A stretch of DNA of 64,000 bases from Mesorhizobium sp. NBSH29 (GTDB lineage: Bacteria > Pseudomonadota > Alphaproteobacteria > Rhizobiales > Rhizobiaceae): positions 568,501 to 632,500 of the forward strand of contig NZ_CP045492.1 of NCBI RefSeq assembly GCF_015500055.1, read 5' to 3'. The notes beneath the pieces are model-generated. The model ran no database searches. It was given only the letters and a program-made list of their open reading frames with translations, and was not told the DNA's origin. Positions within the stretch are counted from its first letter, which is position 1. The number at the start of each line of letters is the position of its first letter. A program made the position numbers and the translations under genes. Positions 18,188 through 27,448 of this stretch are shown here, piece after piece.

Positions 18188-19447
18188 ATGGCATTAATGA
18201 CGGCATGGATCAAGAATTGTCTGCTGGCCCTGGCTTTGGCTCTGGCGTGGTCTACACCTGTAGCAGCCGCGACATTCTCGATGAAGCGGGGCATCAATCT
18301 CGACATCTGGGTGGCGTGGCCGGACGAGGCGCGCTGGAACGAGCCGGACGTTCTGCTGCCATTCCCCGAATGGCGCCAGCACATCGACCGGGCGGACCTT
18401 GAGGCGCTGAAGCAGTACGGTTTTGATTTCGTCCGGATGCCGGTCGATCCCTCACCCTTCCTGTCCGCCAAGACCGAAGGATTTCGCGACCGGCTCTTTG
18501 CCTCGGTGCTGGACTCTGTGCGCATGATCAATAAAGCCGGTTTGAAGGCGGTGGTCGACCTGCACCTCTTCCCCGCCGGCGGCAACCGCTCGATAGGCAT
18601 GACGGAGGTGATGGACGATCCGGCGATGTTCGAGCGCTATGTCGAACTGGTCCGCAAAATGGCCGGCTTGCTGGCGAAGGAAGATCCTCAAAAGGTCGCT
18701 TTCGAACCGATGAACGAGCCGGTGGTCGATTGCGACGACAGTGGCACAAACCTGTGGTCAGAACGCCAGCAAAAGCTCTTTGCCGCGGCCCGCGCCTCAG
18801 CCACGAAGCTGACGCTGGTCCTGACCGGCGGTTGCTATTCGGGTGCCGAGGCGCTGGAAAAGATCAACCCACGCGATTATCCGGACGACAACATCATCTG
18901 GACCTTCCATTCCTACGCGCCATTCCTGCTAACGCATCAGGGCGCGACATGGACAGGCGATTTCATCCAGCATGTGACCGGCCTACCCTACCCGCCGCAC
19001 GCTGCGCCACCCGCCGAACTTGATCGTGCGCTGGACGTCATCCGCGACAAAATCAGGGCCGACGCCTCCTGGAGCCGACGCGATGGCATGCTGGCCTATC
19101 TGGACGAGCAGATCGCCACCATGGACACCGAAGAAAAACTCGATGCACTGGAAAGCGAGCCGTTCCGGCTGGTCGAGGCGTGGGCGCAAAAGCACGAGGT
19201 GTCGGCAAGTGAGATCTACCTCGGCGAGTTCGGCATGATCCGCCAGGAATATGGCAATGACTATATTCTGCCGGCAGCTTCACGCGCGGCCTATGTGAAA
19301 GACATGATCGCCCGTGCCGAAAACCGCGGCTATGCGTGGTCGGTTTGGTCCTATGGCGGCGCATTCGGCGTCGTCGAAGCGTTTGGCGGTGAGAAGGCCG
19401 AGCCGGATGTGCTGGAGGTGATCAAGGGGCTGGGGAATGGGGAATGA
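18188..19447 (+). CDS. Secreted GH5 family glycoside hydrolase
   Basis: A 419-residue exported retaining beta-glycosidase (endoglucanase/mannanase type). A signal peptide covers about residues 1-28 (LALALALAWSTPVAAA). GH5 residues are in place: Arg83 in FVRMP, His126 in DLHLF, acid/base Glu177 in FEPMNEP, His241/Tyr243 in FHSYAP and nucleophile Glu347 in YLGEFG. The frame is open upstream to 17912 through ybgC antisense sequence; the start at 18188 is chosen because it begins the signal peptide. It is inserted between ybgC and ruvB in opposite orientation to both. Substrate is not deducible. Confidence 0.88.
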   Translation: MALMTAWIKNCLLALALALAWSTPVAAATFSMKRGINLDIWVAWPDEARWNEPDVLLPFPEWRQHIDRADLEALKQYGFDFVRMPVDPSPFLSAKTEGFRDRLFASVLDSVRMINKAGLKAVVDLHLFPAGGNRSIGMTEVMDDPAMFERYVELVRKMAGLLAKEDPQKVAFEPMNEPVVDCDDSGTNLWSERQQKLFAAARASATKLTLVLTGGCYSGAEALEKINPRDYPDDNIIWTFHSYAPFLLTHQGATWTGDFIQHVTGLPYPPHAAPPAELDRALDVIRDKIRADASWSRRDGMLAYLDEQIATMDTEEKLDALESEPFRLVEAWAQKHEVSASEIYLGEFGMIRQEYGNDYILPAASRAAYVKDMIARAENRGYAWSVWSYGGAFGVVEAFGGEKAEPDVLEVIKGLGNGE

Positions 19448-19486
19448 GTTCCGGTTTCCGTCAATCACTACCATTCACCATTCACC
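19432..19486. repeat. Long imperfect hairpin over the GH5 stop codon
   Basis: GGGGAATGGGGAATG (19432-19446) can pair with CATTCACCATTCACC (19472-19486) at 13 of 15 positions; each arm is itself a 7-bp tandem repeat. It lies between the convergent GH5 and ruvB genes and overlaps the end of the GH5 frame. No T-run follows; it may act as a transcript-end stabiliser or bidirectional terminator. Confidence 0.5.
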
Positions 19487-19489
19487 ACC

Positions 19490-20533
19490 CTATTCCTCCT
19501 GAAACAAATTGATCTGTTGCTGCGCCAGATCCTGGGGCGCATCGAGGCCAAGATGTTTCCACGCGTTGGCAGTCAGAACGCGTCCACGTGGCGTGCGCTG
19601 GATAAAGCCCTGCTGGATGAGATAGGGCTCGATGATATCCTCGATCGCATCACGCGGTTCCGACAGGCCCGCCGCGATGGTTTCAATTCCCACCGGCCCG
19701 CCGCCAAAATTATTCGCGATCATCGACAGATAGCGCCGGTCCAGTGAATCGAGGCCGAGCGCATCAACCTCCAGCCGAGACAAAGCCTCGTCGGCAATGC
19801 GACGGTCAACATGCTCCGCACCTGCGACGCTGGCGAAATCGCGCACGCGCCGCAACAACCGTCCGGCGATGCGCGGAGTGCCACGGGCACGCTTGGCGAT
19901 CTCCAGAGCGCCATCATCACCAAGCGGCATGCCCAGAATACGCGCGCCACGGCGCACGATCAGCTCCAGTTCCGCGACCGAGTAGAAATTGAGCCTGACC
20001 GGAATGCCGAACCGGTCGCGCAGCGGATTGGTCAGCAATCCCAGCCGTGTCGTCGCCGCCACCAGCGTGAATTTGGCCAGATCAATCTTGACCGAGCGCG
20101 CAGCCGGCCCCTCGCCGATGATCAGGTCGAGCTGATAGTCCTCCATCGCCGGATAGAGGATCTCCTCCACCGCCGGGTTAAGCCGGTGAATCTCGTCGAT
20201 GAACAACACGTCCCGGTCTTCAAGATTGGTAAGCAGGGCAGCAAGATCCCCAGCCTTGGCGATGACCGGTCCGGAGGTGGAACGAAAATTGACGCCCAGT
20301 TCGCGTGCCATGATCTGCGCCAGCGTGGTTTTACCCAATCCCGGCGGCCCGACGAAAAGCACATGGTCAAGCGCTTCGCCGCGCCCTTTGGCCGCCTCGA
20401 TGAAGACCTTCAGGTTGGCGCGCGCAGCCGCCTGGCCGACAAACTCGTCCAGCACCTGCGGGCGCAGGTTCTGCTCGGTGTCCTCACCGCGTTTTTCAGG
20501 CGTGACCAGACGGGTCGGAAGATTCATCAACAA
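19490..20533 (-). CDS. ruvB: Holliday junction branch migration helicase RuvB
   Basis: AAA+ motor that drives branch migration with RuvA. The 347-residue product has Walker A GPPGLGKT, Walker B LFIDEIHR, sensor ATTRLGLL and a C-terminal winged-helix ([18 protein letters not shown]). It is the last gene of the ruvC-ruvA-ruvB block, 68 bp after ruvA. Confidence 0.98.
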   Translation of the reverse strand: MLMNLPTRLVTPEKRGEDTEQNLRPQVLDEFVGQAAARANLKVFIEAAKGRGEALDHVLFVGPPGLGKTTLAQIMARELGVNFRSTSGPVIAKAGDLAALLTNLEDRDVLFIDEIHRLNPAVEEILYPAMEDYQLDLIIGEGPAARSVKIDLAKFTLVAATTRLGLLTNPLRDRFGIPVRLNFYSVAELELIVRRGARILGMPLGDDGALEIAKRARGTPRIAGRLLRRVRDFASVAGAEHVDRRIADEALSRLEVDALGLDSLDRRYLSMIANNFGGGPVGIETIAAGLSEPRDAIEDIIEPYLIQQGFIQRTPRGRVLTANAWKHLGLDAPQDLAQQQINLFQEE

Positions 20534-20601
20534 AACATCCTGAACGGCAGGGCAGAAAAATCCGCCTACCGATAGCAGCTAAAGCGATCGTGGACAAAGC
20601 G

Positions 20602-21222
20602 CTATCGTGCCAGTTCCTTGAGGCCGAGACGGATCAGAAGTGCAGAATCCGCGCCCTCGCCGGCTGTTCTCATCGCAGCGGAAACGGCATTGGCCGCGAC
20701 GTCGCGTGAATAACCGAGATTGGTCAGCGCTGAAACGGCATCGGAAATCGGCGCCGGCGCGACGCCTTCTCCCAACTCCTGCTTCAACCCGATGGTGCCC
20801 GTCGCCTCACCGGCATAGGCAGGCGCCTTGTTGCGCAGTTCGGTAACAATGCGCTCCGCCACCTTCTTGCCGACGCCGGGTGCGCGGCTGACCATGGCGA
20901 TATCGCGCAGCGCAATTGCGCTGGCAAGATCAGACGGGGACAGCGTCGACAGGATCGCCAGCGCCACCTTGGCACCGACCCCTTGCACATTGTGCAAAAG
21001 CAGCCGGAACCACTCCCGCTCCAGTGCACTCTGGAACCCGTACAGCCGGATCATGTCCTCGCGGACATAGGTTTCGATCAAAAGCGTCACCGCTTCGCCC
21101 TGCCCCGGCAAATTGGCCAGCGTCCGCGCCGAGCAATAGGCAACATAGCCAACGCCATGCACATCAACGATGCAAAAGTCCTCGTCGACTTCGTCCAGCG
21201 TGCCCTTCAGCTTGCCGATCAT
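20602..21222 (-). CDS. ruvA: Holliday junction DNA helicase subunit RuvA
   Basis: Tetrameric junction-binding protein, 206 residues. It has an OB-fold N-terminus ([21 protein letters not shown]), two helix-hairpin-helix motifs ([13 protein letters not shown] and [13 protein letters not shown]) and a C-terminal domain that contacts RuvB ([16 protein letters not shown]). It starts 20 bp after the ruvC stop, so co-transcription is likely. Confidence 0.97.
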   Translation of the reverse strand: MIGKLKGTLDEVDEDFCIVDVHGVGYVAYCSARTLANLPGQGEAVTLLIETYVREDMIRLYGFQSALEREWFRLLLHNVQGVGAKVALAILSTLSPSDLASAIALRDIAMVSRAPGVGKKVAERIVTELRNKAPAYAGEATGTIGLKQELGEGVAPAPISDAVSALTNLGYSRDVAANAVSAAMRTAGEGADSALLIRLGLKELAR

Positions 21223-21242
21223 CTGTTTGCTCGTCCCTGCGC

Positions 21243-21755
21243 TTAGCCGGCCATGGCCGCGATGCGGTAGGCGACGCTCTGACGGTGATGGGCATGACAG
21301 ATGGCAATAGCCAGCGCATCGGCCGCATCGTCGCTGTCGAATGTCGCTTTGGGCATCAGCACTTTCACCATCATGTGGATCTGCTTCTTGTCGCCATGCC
21401 CCACGCCGATCACCGCCTTCTTGACCGCGTTGGGCGCATACTCGGCAACCTTGAGCCCCGCTTGAGCCGGCACCAGCATGGCAATACCGCGTGCCTGGCC
21501 AAGCTTGAGCGTAGCGCCAGCATCCTTGTTGACGAAGGTCTGCTCGACAGCGGCCTCGGCAGGCATGTGAACATGGAGGATGGAGGTTAGCCCCTCATGC
21601 AATTGGCAAAGCCGCGACGCCAGATCCGCCTTGTCATCGGAGCGCACCGTGCCCGACGCGACAAAGCGCAGCGCATTGCCAAGGCTCTCGACGATGCCCC
21701 AGCCGGTGCGCCGAAGCCCCGGATCGATGCCAACAATGCGAATCGCTTCTCTCAT
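21243..21755 (-). CDS. ruvC: Crossover junction endodeoxyribonuclease RuvC
   Basis: Resolves Holliday junctions. The 170-residue product has the RNase H-like catalytic acids: Asp in [13 protein letters not shown], Glu in [11 protein letters not shown], and the [15 protein letters not shown] pair near the C-terminus. The ATG at 21755 is preferred to a GTG three codons earlier because GGAG lies 10 bases upstream of the ATG but only one base from the GTG. Confidence 0.96.
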   Translation of the reverse strand: MREAIRIVGIDPGLRRTGWGIVESLGNALRFVASGTVRSDDKADLASRLCQLHEGLTSILHVHMPAEAAVEQTFVNKDAGATLKLGQARGIAMLVPAQAGLKVAEYAPNAVKKAVIGVGHGDKKQIHMMVKVLMPKATFDSDDAADALAIAICHAHHRQSVAYRIAAMAG

Positions 21756-21826
21756 TGTGCCCACTCTCCATCACACTGGCCTTTGATGCCAGAAGAATCG
21801 TGAACAAAACAGAAACGTTGAGATGA

Positions 21827-22357
21827 TTATCCGCGCGCGAAAGCAGTATTCAGGAGCGTGATTTGGTCAAAAACCGGGCTGCCTGCCGCGCTTGAAGCCT
21901 GCGCCGGACTGCTCTCCTTGCCATAGATCTGGTCGTCCATGCGACGCACCACGCCCTGCAGGCTGAGTGAGCGCAGCACCAGACTGCGGAATGCGTCGGG
22001 CAGTTCACTCCAACCCGTGCCGTTGTCCTGTGCCGAATTGGTATCGAGACGAACCTTGGATTTTTCCGAGGCAACCTGATCGCGGGTCATCTCTCCGGAA
22101 TTGGCGGCGCGCTGCAGCAGCAGCCACGATGCCACCTGCATGAGGCGGGTCGTCAGTCGCATTGATTCCGCCGCATAGAGCGTTGCCGCGGCGCGCGTCA
22201 GCTTCTTGGCTTCAGTCCGTCCGGGACCATCCAGGTACTCGGCAGCTTCTTCAACAAGCTGCATGCCATCATTGTAGAGTGGCTTGAAGGATTGGGAAAA
22301 CACCCGCCTCTCGGCAAGCTTTATCGTCTTCCCGACCTCTTTTTCTGGCTCACTCAT
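21827..22357 (-). CDS. rcdA: RcdA-like protein (DUF1465)
   Basis: A 176-residue soluble, mostly helical protein of the DUF1465 family, which includes Caulobacter RcdA, an adaptor that helps ClpXP degrade the cell-cycle regulator CtrA. Recognised from SFKPLYNDGMQLVEEAAEYLDG, TRLMQVASWLLLQRA and the SLSLQGVVRRMDDQIYG segment, followed by a disordered Ser/Ala tail. The tail end resembles the flexible C-terminus of RcdA. Two CtrA-like boxes lie upstream, consistent with feedback control. Family assignment is good; function as a CtrA-degradation adaptor in this organism is inference. Confidence 0.82.
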   Translation of the reverse strand: MSEPEKEVGKTIKLAERRVFSQSFKPLYNDGMQLVEEAAEYLDGPGRTEAKKLTRAAATLYAAESMRLTTRLMQVASWLLLQRAANSGEMTRDQVASEKSKVRLDTNSAQDNGTGWSELPDAFRSLVLRSLSLQGVVRRMDDQIYGKESSPAQASSAAGSPVFDQITLLNTAFARG

Positions 22358-22462
22358 AAATACCCCTGCTCACCCTGATCAATGTCACCCGGCAGCCTGC
22401 GAAGACCCTAAACGACAGAGATAAGAAAATGCTCCGTCTCAACGCGCAAGGCAAGCATATGT

Positions 22463-22477
22463 TTAACGGAGGGTTAA
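22463..22477. promoter_or_regulatory. CtrA-like box proximal to rcdA
   Basis: TTAA-CGGAGGG-TTAA, matching TTAA-N7-TTAA, 106-120 bp upstream of the rcdA start. Confidence 0.6.
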
Positions 22478-22529
22478 TGAGCGAAACCCGCGAAAAATGA
22501 AACCACCGGTGGCTGAGCCAAGTAAAAAA

Positions 22530-22549
22530 AGAGCCGCAAAAGCGGCTCT
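22530..22549 (-). terminator. Intrinsic terminator upstream of rcdA
   Basis: Perfect stem AGAGCCGC/GCGGCTCT with loop AAAA and, on the minus strand, a run of seven T. It would end transcripts coming from the acyl-CoA synthetase and the 37-codon ORF before they reach rcdA, leaving rcdA to its own promoter. Confidence 0.85.
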
Positions 22550-22643
22550 CAGAGAGTTTAACAGGGAGGCGTCAAACGAAGTGGCTCCAACCACTCGGTA
22601 AGAATCCAGATAACTGGATACACACAGTAAACGCCCGTAAAGC

Positions 22644-22658
22644 TTAACGAAGCGTTAA
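22644..22658. promoter_or_regulatory. Perfect CtrA-like box distal to rcdA
   Basis: TTAA-CGAAGCG-TTAAC is a full match to the CtrA consensus. It overlaps the last codons and stop of the 37-codon ORF, 287-301 bp upstream of rcdA and on the far side of the terminator at 22530. Confidence 0.6.
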
Positions 22659-22757
22659 CGCATCTGATTTCTTTAACTCAAACTCGACCCAAGGGGTCAA
22701 TCTCAGGCCGTGCCCCAGACCACAGGCAGGGCGACCTGTCGGTGCAACGCGGTGCAT
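22644..22757 (-). CDS. Candidate 37-residue small protein
   Basis: A short ORF starting MHRVAPTGRPACGLGHG and ending KKSDALTLR. AGGAGG lies exactly 7 bases before the ATG, one of the strongest ribosome binding sites in the window. It follows the acyl-CoA synthetase stop by 109 bp on the same strand and is followed by an intrinsic terminator at 22530-22549. No signal peptide or membrane segment; net positive charge; one cysteine. I do not recognise the family. The stop codon is part of a CtrA-like box, so the ORF could also be chance sequence in a control region. Confidence 0.45.
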   Translation of the reverse strand: MHRVAPTGRPACGLGHGLRLTPWVEFELKKSDALTLR

Positions 22758-22866
22758 AATCGGGCCTCCTCTGGCCATTCCAGCGCACCCCTGGCGCGCC
22801 GGGTATGTCACTTGGCAACAGCCGCATCAGCAATTGTTCAGCGCGAAACCGCCCGACGGGCAGCGA

Positions 22867-24498
22867 TCAAAGCGCTCCCGCCATTTGTCTCAGGACAAAT
22901 TTCTGGATCTTGCCGGTCGAGGTTTTGGGCACTTCGGCGAAGATAATCTGTTTGGGGCATTTGAAGCGCGCCAGAAGCTGCCGGCAATGCGTGATGATCT
23001 CGTCCGCGCTCGCGCTCTGGCCAGGTTTGAGTTCCACAAAGGCGACAGGTACCTCGCCCCATTTTTCGTCGGCCCGCGCCACCACCCCGCAGGAAGCGAT
23101 GGCATTGTGTTTGTAGAGCGCCTCCTCGACCTCGATCGAGGAAATGTTCTCGCCACCCGAAATGATGATGTCCTTGGAGCGGTCTTTCAGCTGGATATAC
23201 CCGTCAGGATGCATGACGCCGAGATCACCGGAATGAAACCAGCCACCGGCAAAGGCCTCGTTGGTCGCGTTCGGGTTCTTCAGATAGCCTTTCATCACGA
23301 TATTTCCGCGAAACATCACTTCGCCAATGGTGCTGCCATCGGCTGGCGTCTCTGACATCGTTTCAGGGTCAAGGACACACAGGCCTTCCAGTGCTGCATA
23401 CCTCACCCCCTGACGCGCTTTCCTAGCCGCCCGTCCGCCGGCGTCGAGCTGGTCCCAGTCGCAATGCCATTCATTGACGACTGCCGGACCATAGGTTTCG
23501 GTCAGCCCATAGAGATGGGTGACGGCAAAGCCTGCATCAGCCATGTCTGTCAGCACCGATTCAGGTGGCGGGGCAGCGGCGGTGTTAAACGTGACTGTGT
23601 GATCAAAATCGCGCTTCTGTTCTACCCGCGCATTGATCAGTGCGCCCATCACTACCGGCGCACCGCACAGATGCGTCACGCCATGGTCGGCAATCGCATC
23701 ATACATCGCCCCCGCCCGCACCCAGCGCAAGCACACATGCGTTCCCACTTGCAAGGCAAGCGTCCACGGGAAACACCAGCCATTGCAGTGAAACATTGGC
23801 AGCGTCCAAAGATAGACGGCATGCTTGCCCAGTCCCGCATGAACGGTATTGGCATACGCCATCAGCGCAGCACCGCGATGGTGGTAGACAACGCCTTTCG
23901 GGTTGCCCGTAGTGCCCGATGTATAATTCAGCGAGATCGCATCCCATTCATCGTCAGGCATCGACCAGGCGAAATCTGCTGAACCGCCGGCGACAAAAGC
24001 CTCGTAGTCCTGCGTGCCAATCCGCTCGCCCTTTGGATAGGGTGCGTCACCGCCATAATGGGGATCATCAAAATCAATCACCAGCGGCGAAACCTGCGCC
24101 AGCGACAGCGCTTCCTTCATCACGCCAGAAAACTCGCGGTCGACGATCACGACTTTGCATTCAGCATGATCAAGCTGAAAGGCGATCACCGCCGCATCCA
24201 GGCGGGTGTTCAGTGAGTGCAGCACCGCCCGCACCATCGGCACGCCGAAATGTGCCTCCAGCATCGGTGGCGTGTTGGAGAGCATCACGCTGACCGTATC
24301 GCCCTTGCCTACACCGCACTCCGAAAGTGCTGATGCCAATTGCCGCGAACGCTGCCAGAATTCCCGGTAGCTGACGCGCTGCGGACCATGAAGGATTGCT
24401 ACATGATCGGGATAGGTCTTTGCCGCCCGCTCCAGAAGCGTGATCGGCGTCAAAGGCTGATGATTGGCCGGATTTCGATCCAGGCCCGTCTCATACAT
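22867..24498 (-). CDS. Acyl-CoA synthetase (AMP-forming), DmdB/AlkK-like
   Basis: A 543-residue ANL superfamily enzyme that activates a carboxylic acid through an acyl-adenylate to its CoA thioester. The P-loop-like motif YTSGTTGNPKGVVYHHRG, the ATP/acid site YGLTETYGP, the hinge GWFHSGDLGVMHPDGY and the C-terminal catalytic lysine region PKTSTGKIQKF are complete. The ATG at 24498 is preferred to a TTG three codons upstream. Overall resemblance is to medium-chain and 3-methylmercaptopropionate ligases of alphaproteobacteria; the substrate cannot be fixed from sequence. Confidence 0.9.
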   Translation of the reverse strand: MYETGLDRNPANHQPLTPITLLERAAKTYPDHVAILHGPQRVSYREFWQRSRQLASALSECGVGKGDTVSVMLSNTPPMLEAHFGVPMVRAVLHSLNTRLDAAVIAFQLDHAECKVVIVDREFSGVMKEALSLAQVSPLVIDFDDPHYGGDAPYPKGERIGTQDYEAFVAGGSADFAWSMPDDEWDAISLNYTSGTTGNPKGVVYHHRGAALMAYANTVHAGLGKHAVYLWTLPMFHCNGWCFPWTLALQVGTHVCLRWVRAGAMYDAIADHGVTHLCGAPVVMGALINARVEQKRDFDHTVTFNTAAAPPPESVLTDMADAGFAVTHLYGLTETYGPAVVNEWHCDWDQLDAGGRAARKARQGVRYAALEGLCVLDPETMSETPADGSTIGEVMFRGNIVMKGYLKNPNATNEAFAGGWFHSGDLGVMHPDGYIQLKDRSKDIIISGGENISSIEVEEALYKHNAIASCGVVARADEKWGEVPVAFVELKPGQSASADEIITHCRQLLARFKCPKQIIFAEVPKTSTGKIQKFVLRQMAGAL

Positions 24499-24588
24499 GC
24501 TGGTCAACCGCGTCCCCCACTCCAGTCGGGAACAAGTTTAAGCACGAAGCCAGGCGCTGGAAAAGCACCCGGTCTTCGACACCTGCAA

Positions 24589-25731
24589 TCAGGCTGGCTT
24601 CAGGACGCCGACCGATGAGGCAGGGTGCGCCGAGCCGCGTCCCGATTTGAGCACCGACAGCCATTCCAGATAGTAGGCGAGCGCAAATTGCAGTGCGATG
24701 CCGGTCGCGATTATCACGCTGTCCATCGCAAACCCGCCTGAGCTGACCGTCTTGATGACCTGCGCTGCCATCGCAAGCAGTGTGCCAGCGATAAAGACCG
24801 GCAGCGCATGCCTGCCCATGAGCGCCAGAGGATGCTCGGCACCGGTCCGCGCAAGGTTGGAAAGCGCCGGGATCGATACGACAAGATAGGTGATCGCCAG
24901 AATATGCAGCAGCCGCGATGCCGACAGAAATGTCTTGTCAAATCCGGTCAGCACAGTTGGCAGGCCCGACGCCGTCTCAATACCCCAGAGTGGAATTTTA
25001 ACCCAGAGCAACGCGCCGATCAGGTAGAAGGCGGCTCCCAGCGCCATCGGCCACTTGAACAGGATTTGGCCGCCGCGCCGCACATGCATCATGCCAGCCA
25101 TACCGATCACGAACAGGAACTGCCACGACAGCGGATTGAGAAACCAGACACCACTCGTTGGAAAATTTCGTGGCGCGATCTGCCAGATGCCCGCGACGAG
25201 CCACAGCAGGCAAGATGCCGCAACCATCAGCTTCAGGCTGTGACGACCAAGCAACAGGAACAGCGGCATCAGCACCAGCACGGCCGCATACATCGACAAA
25301 ATGTTATTGTAACCGACCTGGTGGCCCAGCGTGACAATGCCGACCGCAGCAGCCGGCGTGTCGTTGATGATGCTGTCGATGTTGATCAGCTTTAACAGGT
25401 CGGGTCGCGCGAGATAGAGTGCCGCCGCCGAAAAAATACCAAGCGTGGCCAGCGTCGTCATGATGTGCGTGACGTATAACACACCGGCACGCCGCCACAA
25501 CTTCACCGCCACCAGCAACTGGCCTCCAGGCTGGAACTTCATGCCATAGGCCAAGCCCATGGCGATGCCCGAGATCATGACAAATGCCTCGGCCGCATCA
25601 GAAAAGCCGAAATTCTTGTGCGTGAAGTTTTCAAACACAGTGCCGGGTACATGGTTGATAAAGATCGTCAGAAGGGCAAGGGCACGAAAAACATCAATAC
25701 GGGTATCGCGCTGGGAGGGTATGCTTTTCAT
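24589..25731 (-). CDS. opgC: OpgC family membrane acyltransferase
   Basis: Integral inner membrane protein with about ten hydrophobic segments, 380 residues from the chosen start. The opening RDTRIDVFRALALLTIFINH with VPG, then FGFSDAAEAFVMISG, is characteristic of OpgC proteins, which add succinyl groups to periplasmic glucans. In-frame ATGs at 25746 and 25758 are equally possible because none has a clear ribosome binding site. No opgGH or ndvAB genes are in the window, so the acceptor glucan is not evident. It is followed by the acyl-CoA synthetase after a 90-bp gap. Confidence 0.85.
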   Translation of the reverse strand: MKSIPSQRDTRIDVFRALALLTIFINHVPGTVFENFTHKNFGFSDAAEAFVMISGIAMGLAYGMKFQPGGQLLVAVKLWRRAGVLYVTHIMTTLATLGIFSAAALYLARPDLLKLINIDSIINDTPAAAVGIVTLGHQVGYNNILSMYAAVLVLMPLFLLLGRHSLKLMVAASCLLWLVAGIWQIAPRNFPTSGVWFLNPLSWQFLFVIGMAGMMHVRRGGQILFKWPMALGAAFYLIGALLWVKIPLWGIETASGLPTVLTGFDKTFLSASRLLHILAITYLVVSIPALSNLARTGAEHPLALMGRHALPVFIAGTLLAMAAQVIKTVSSGGFAMDSVIIATGIALQFALAYYLEWLSVLKSGRGSAHPASSVGVLKPA

Positions 25732-25858
25732 TTCAAGGCCGTGCATTTCAGGGAACATGTGCTGATTCTGATGTGAACCGGCATGGCCCATAACGCGCAA
25801 CCCAAGGCAAAAGATGGTCGGACAACCATCCAATCCCGTCACAAATTAAATCAGATTC

Positions 25859-26632
25859 TTAATACAGCAGCTCCGTTGCCCCATCCCACACAAGCTTCAA
25901 CGCCACGATGGCGACGGTGAGATACGTGAATGGATAAAACACTTCTGGCCGCATCCGCCGCACCAGCCATGCGCCGGCAAGCGTGGCAACCGGCGCCAGC
26001 GGCATCAGCACGGCAGAGGCCATAAGATTGGTGGCGTCGAATTGGCCCAGCGCGAAATAGGGCACCAGCTTTACCGCATTGGTGATAGCAAAAAAGATCG
26101 CGCTCGTCCCCGTGATGACCTTTGGATCGAGCTTCAGCGGCAGCGCATAGACCTGGAAGGGCGGCCCGCCGACATGAGCAATAAAGCTGGTGAAGCCAGC
26201 CACCGTGCCCCAGAATGCGGCGGCAATCCGGTTGGGCCTCGTCGCGTGATCCGAACCATGACGGTATTGCAGATAAATCCAGCGACCAACGAAAATAATC
26301 GCCACCGCACCGACAATAAAGCGCACCATGTCGGCCGTGACCACAGCCGCTAGAAGCCAGCCCAAGCCGATGCCGAGCAAAGACCCCGGCAACATCTGCA
26401 CAAGAATGCTGCGGTCGTAGACGCCACGCCAGCTCCACAAGGCCGCCGCATCCATGAGGATGAGGATCGGCAGAAGGATCGCCGCCGCTTGCACCGGCGA
26501 CATGACCAGCGCCATCAAAGGTACGCCGACAAAGCCCATCGCGCCGCCAAAGCCACCCTTCGACAAGCCGACCAGAAACACCGCTGGCAGGGCTGCCGCG
26601 TAGAATACCGGATCACTCAGCAACGTGTTCAT
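25859..26632 (-). CDS. Sulfite exporter TauE/SafE (TSUP) family protein
   Basis: A 257-residue inner membrane protein with seven to eight hydrophobic segments. The N-terminal half has the family motif VFLVGLSKGGFGGAMGFVGV and the C-terminal half the repeat GFTSFIAHVGGPPFQVY, the two glycine-rich signatures of the TSUP family. The start at 26632 has GAGGGAG upstream. Substrates in the family include sulfite, sulfoacetate and other organic anions; none can be chosen here. Confidence 0.9.
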   Translation of the reverse strand: MNTLLSDPVFYAAALPAVFLVGLSKGGFGGAMGFVGVPLMALVMSPVQAAAILLPILILMDAAALWSWRGVYDRSILVQMLPGSLLGIGLGWLLAAVVTADMVRFIVGAVAIIFVGRWIYLQYRHGSDHATRPNRIAAAFWGTVAGFTSFIAHVGGPPFQVYALPLKLDPKVITGTSAIFFAITNAVKLVPYFALGQFDATNLMASAVLMPLAPVATLAGAWLVRRMRPEVFYPFTYLTVAIVALKLVWDGATELLY

Positions 26633-26779
26633 GAAGGCTCCCTCGCGCCTTCGCTTAACCGGGTTACACCGCGTTGGCGAGGGCCCTCCCATGCACTTGC
26701 ATCTGTTCAACGCGCCCGCTTTGTTCTAAGCGCAAGGCCTTCGCCCTGAGCGACAACCTGCAAAAGCTGGATAGGCACC

Positions 26780-27439
26780 ATGGCCGACCAAAAACCTCCG
26801 AAGCGCTGCCGCCTCGTTCTGATCACGCCGGCAAACCATAGCGCCGATGATCTGGAACAGAAGATTGGCGCCGCACTGGAAGGCGGAGATGTCGCATCCC
26901 TTATCGTACCGATTTTCGACCTTCATGAGGCCGAATTCCAGTCGCTGTGCGGACGCATTGTGGCAATCGCCCACGCAAAAGGCGTGGCTGTCATCATCTC
27001 CGGCGACACCCGCATCGCCGCAAGGGTAAAGGCAGACGGCGTTCACATGGAAGCCGGCAAGGCTGCCCTGGCGGACGCTATCGACAGGTTGCAAGACAAG
27101 ATGAATGTCGGCGCGGGCGGCATCAAGACCCGCGACGAAGCGCTTGATCTTGGCGAAGCTCGGCCCGACTACATTTTCTTTGGCCGGTTCAACTATGACA
27201 ACACACCGGAACCACATCCGCGCAATCTTGGGCTTGCTGAATGGTGGGCGGAAATGATTGAAATCCCCTGTATCCTTCTCGGCGGCTCGCAGGTCGATTC
27301 GGTGGTGACGGCAGCTGAAACGGGAGCAGAGTACGTAGCGCTTTCTGCCGCTGTCTTCAGTGAAGGCTTAGACCCGCGCGAGCAGGTTTCGCGCGTCAAT
27401 GAGTTGCTTGACCAAAAAGCGCCGCGTTTCGAAAGTTAA
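26780..27439 (+). CDS. ThiE/TenI-like TIM-barrel protein
   Basis: A 219-residue cytosolic protein with the thiamine phosphate synthase fold: RLVLITP at the first strand, VAVIISGDTRIAARVKADGVHM in the middle and IPCILLGGSQVDSVVTAAETGAEYVAL near the end. The canonical ThiE pyrophosphate motif is altered, and no other thi gene is near, so it may be a paralogue rather than the thiamine enzyme. It is followed 9 bp later by a Sel1-repeat gene, suggesting co-transcription. Confidence 0.75.
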   Translation: MADQKPPKRCRLVLITPANHSADDLEQKIGAALEGGDVASLIVPIFDLHEAEFQSLCGRIVAIAHAKGVAVIISGDTRIAARVKADGVHMEAGKAALADAIDRLQDKMNVGAGGIKTRDEALDLGEARPDYIFFGRFNYDNTPEPHPRNLGLAEWWAEMIEIPCILLGGSQVDSVVTAAETGAEYVALSAAVFSEGLDPREQVSRVNELLDQKAPRFES

Positions 27440-27448
27440 ACACAGATC

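Noticed and set aside
22450-22500. Plus-strand 13-codon ORF behind GGAGG near 22470
   Set aside because: It is very short, its ribosome binding site is part of the CtrA-like box and it has no conserved features visible.
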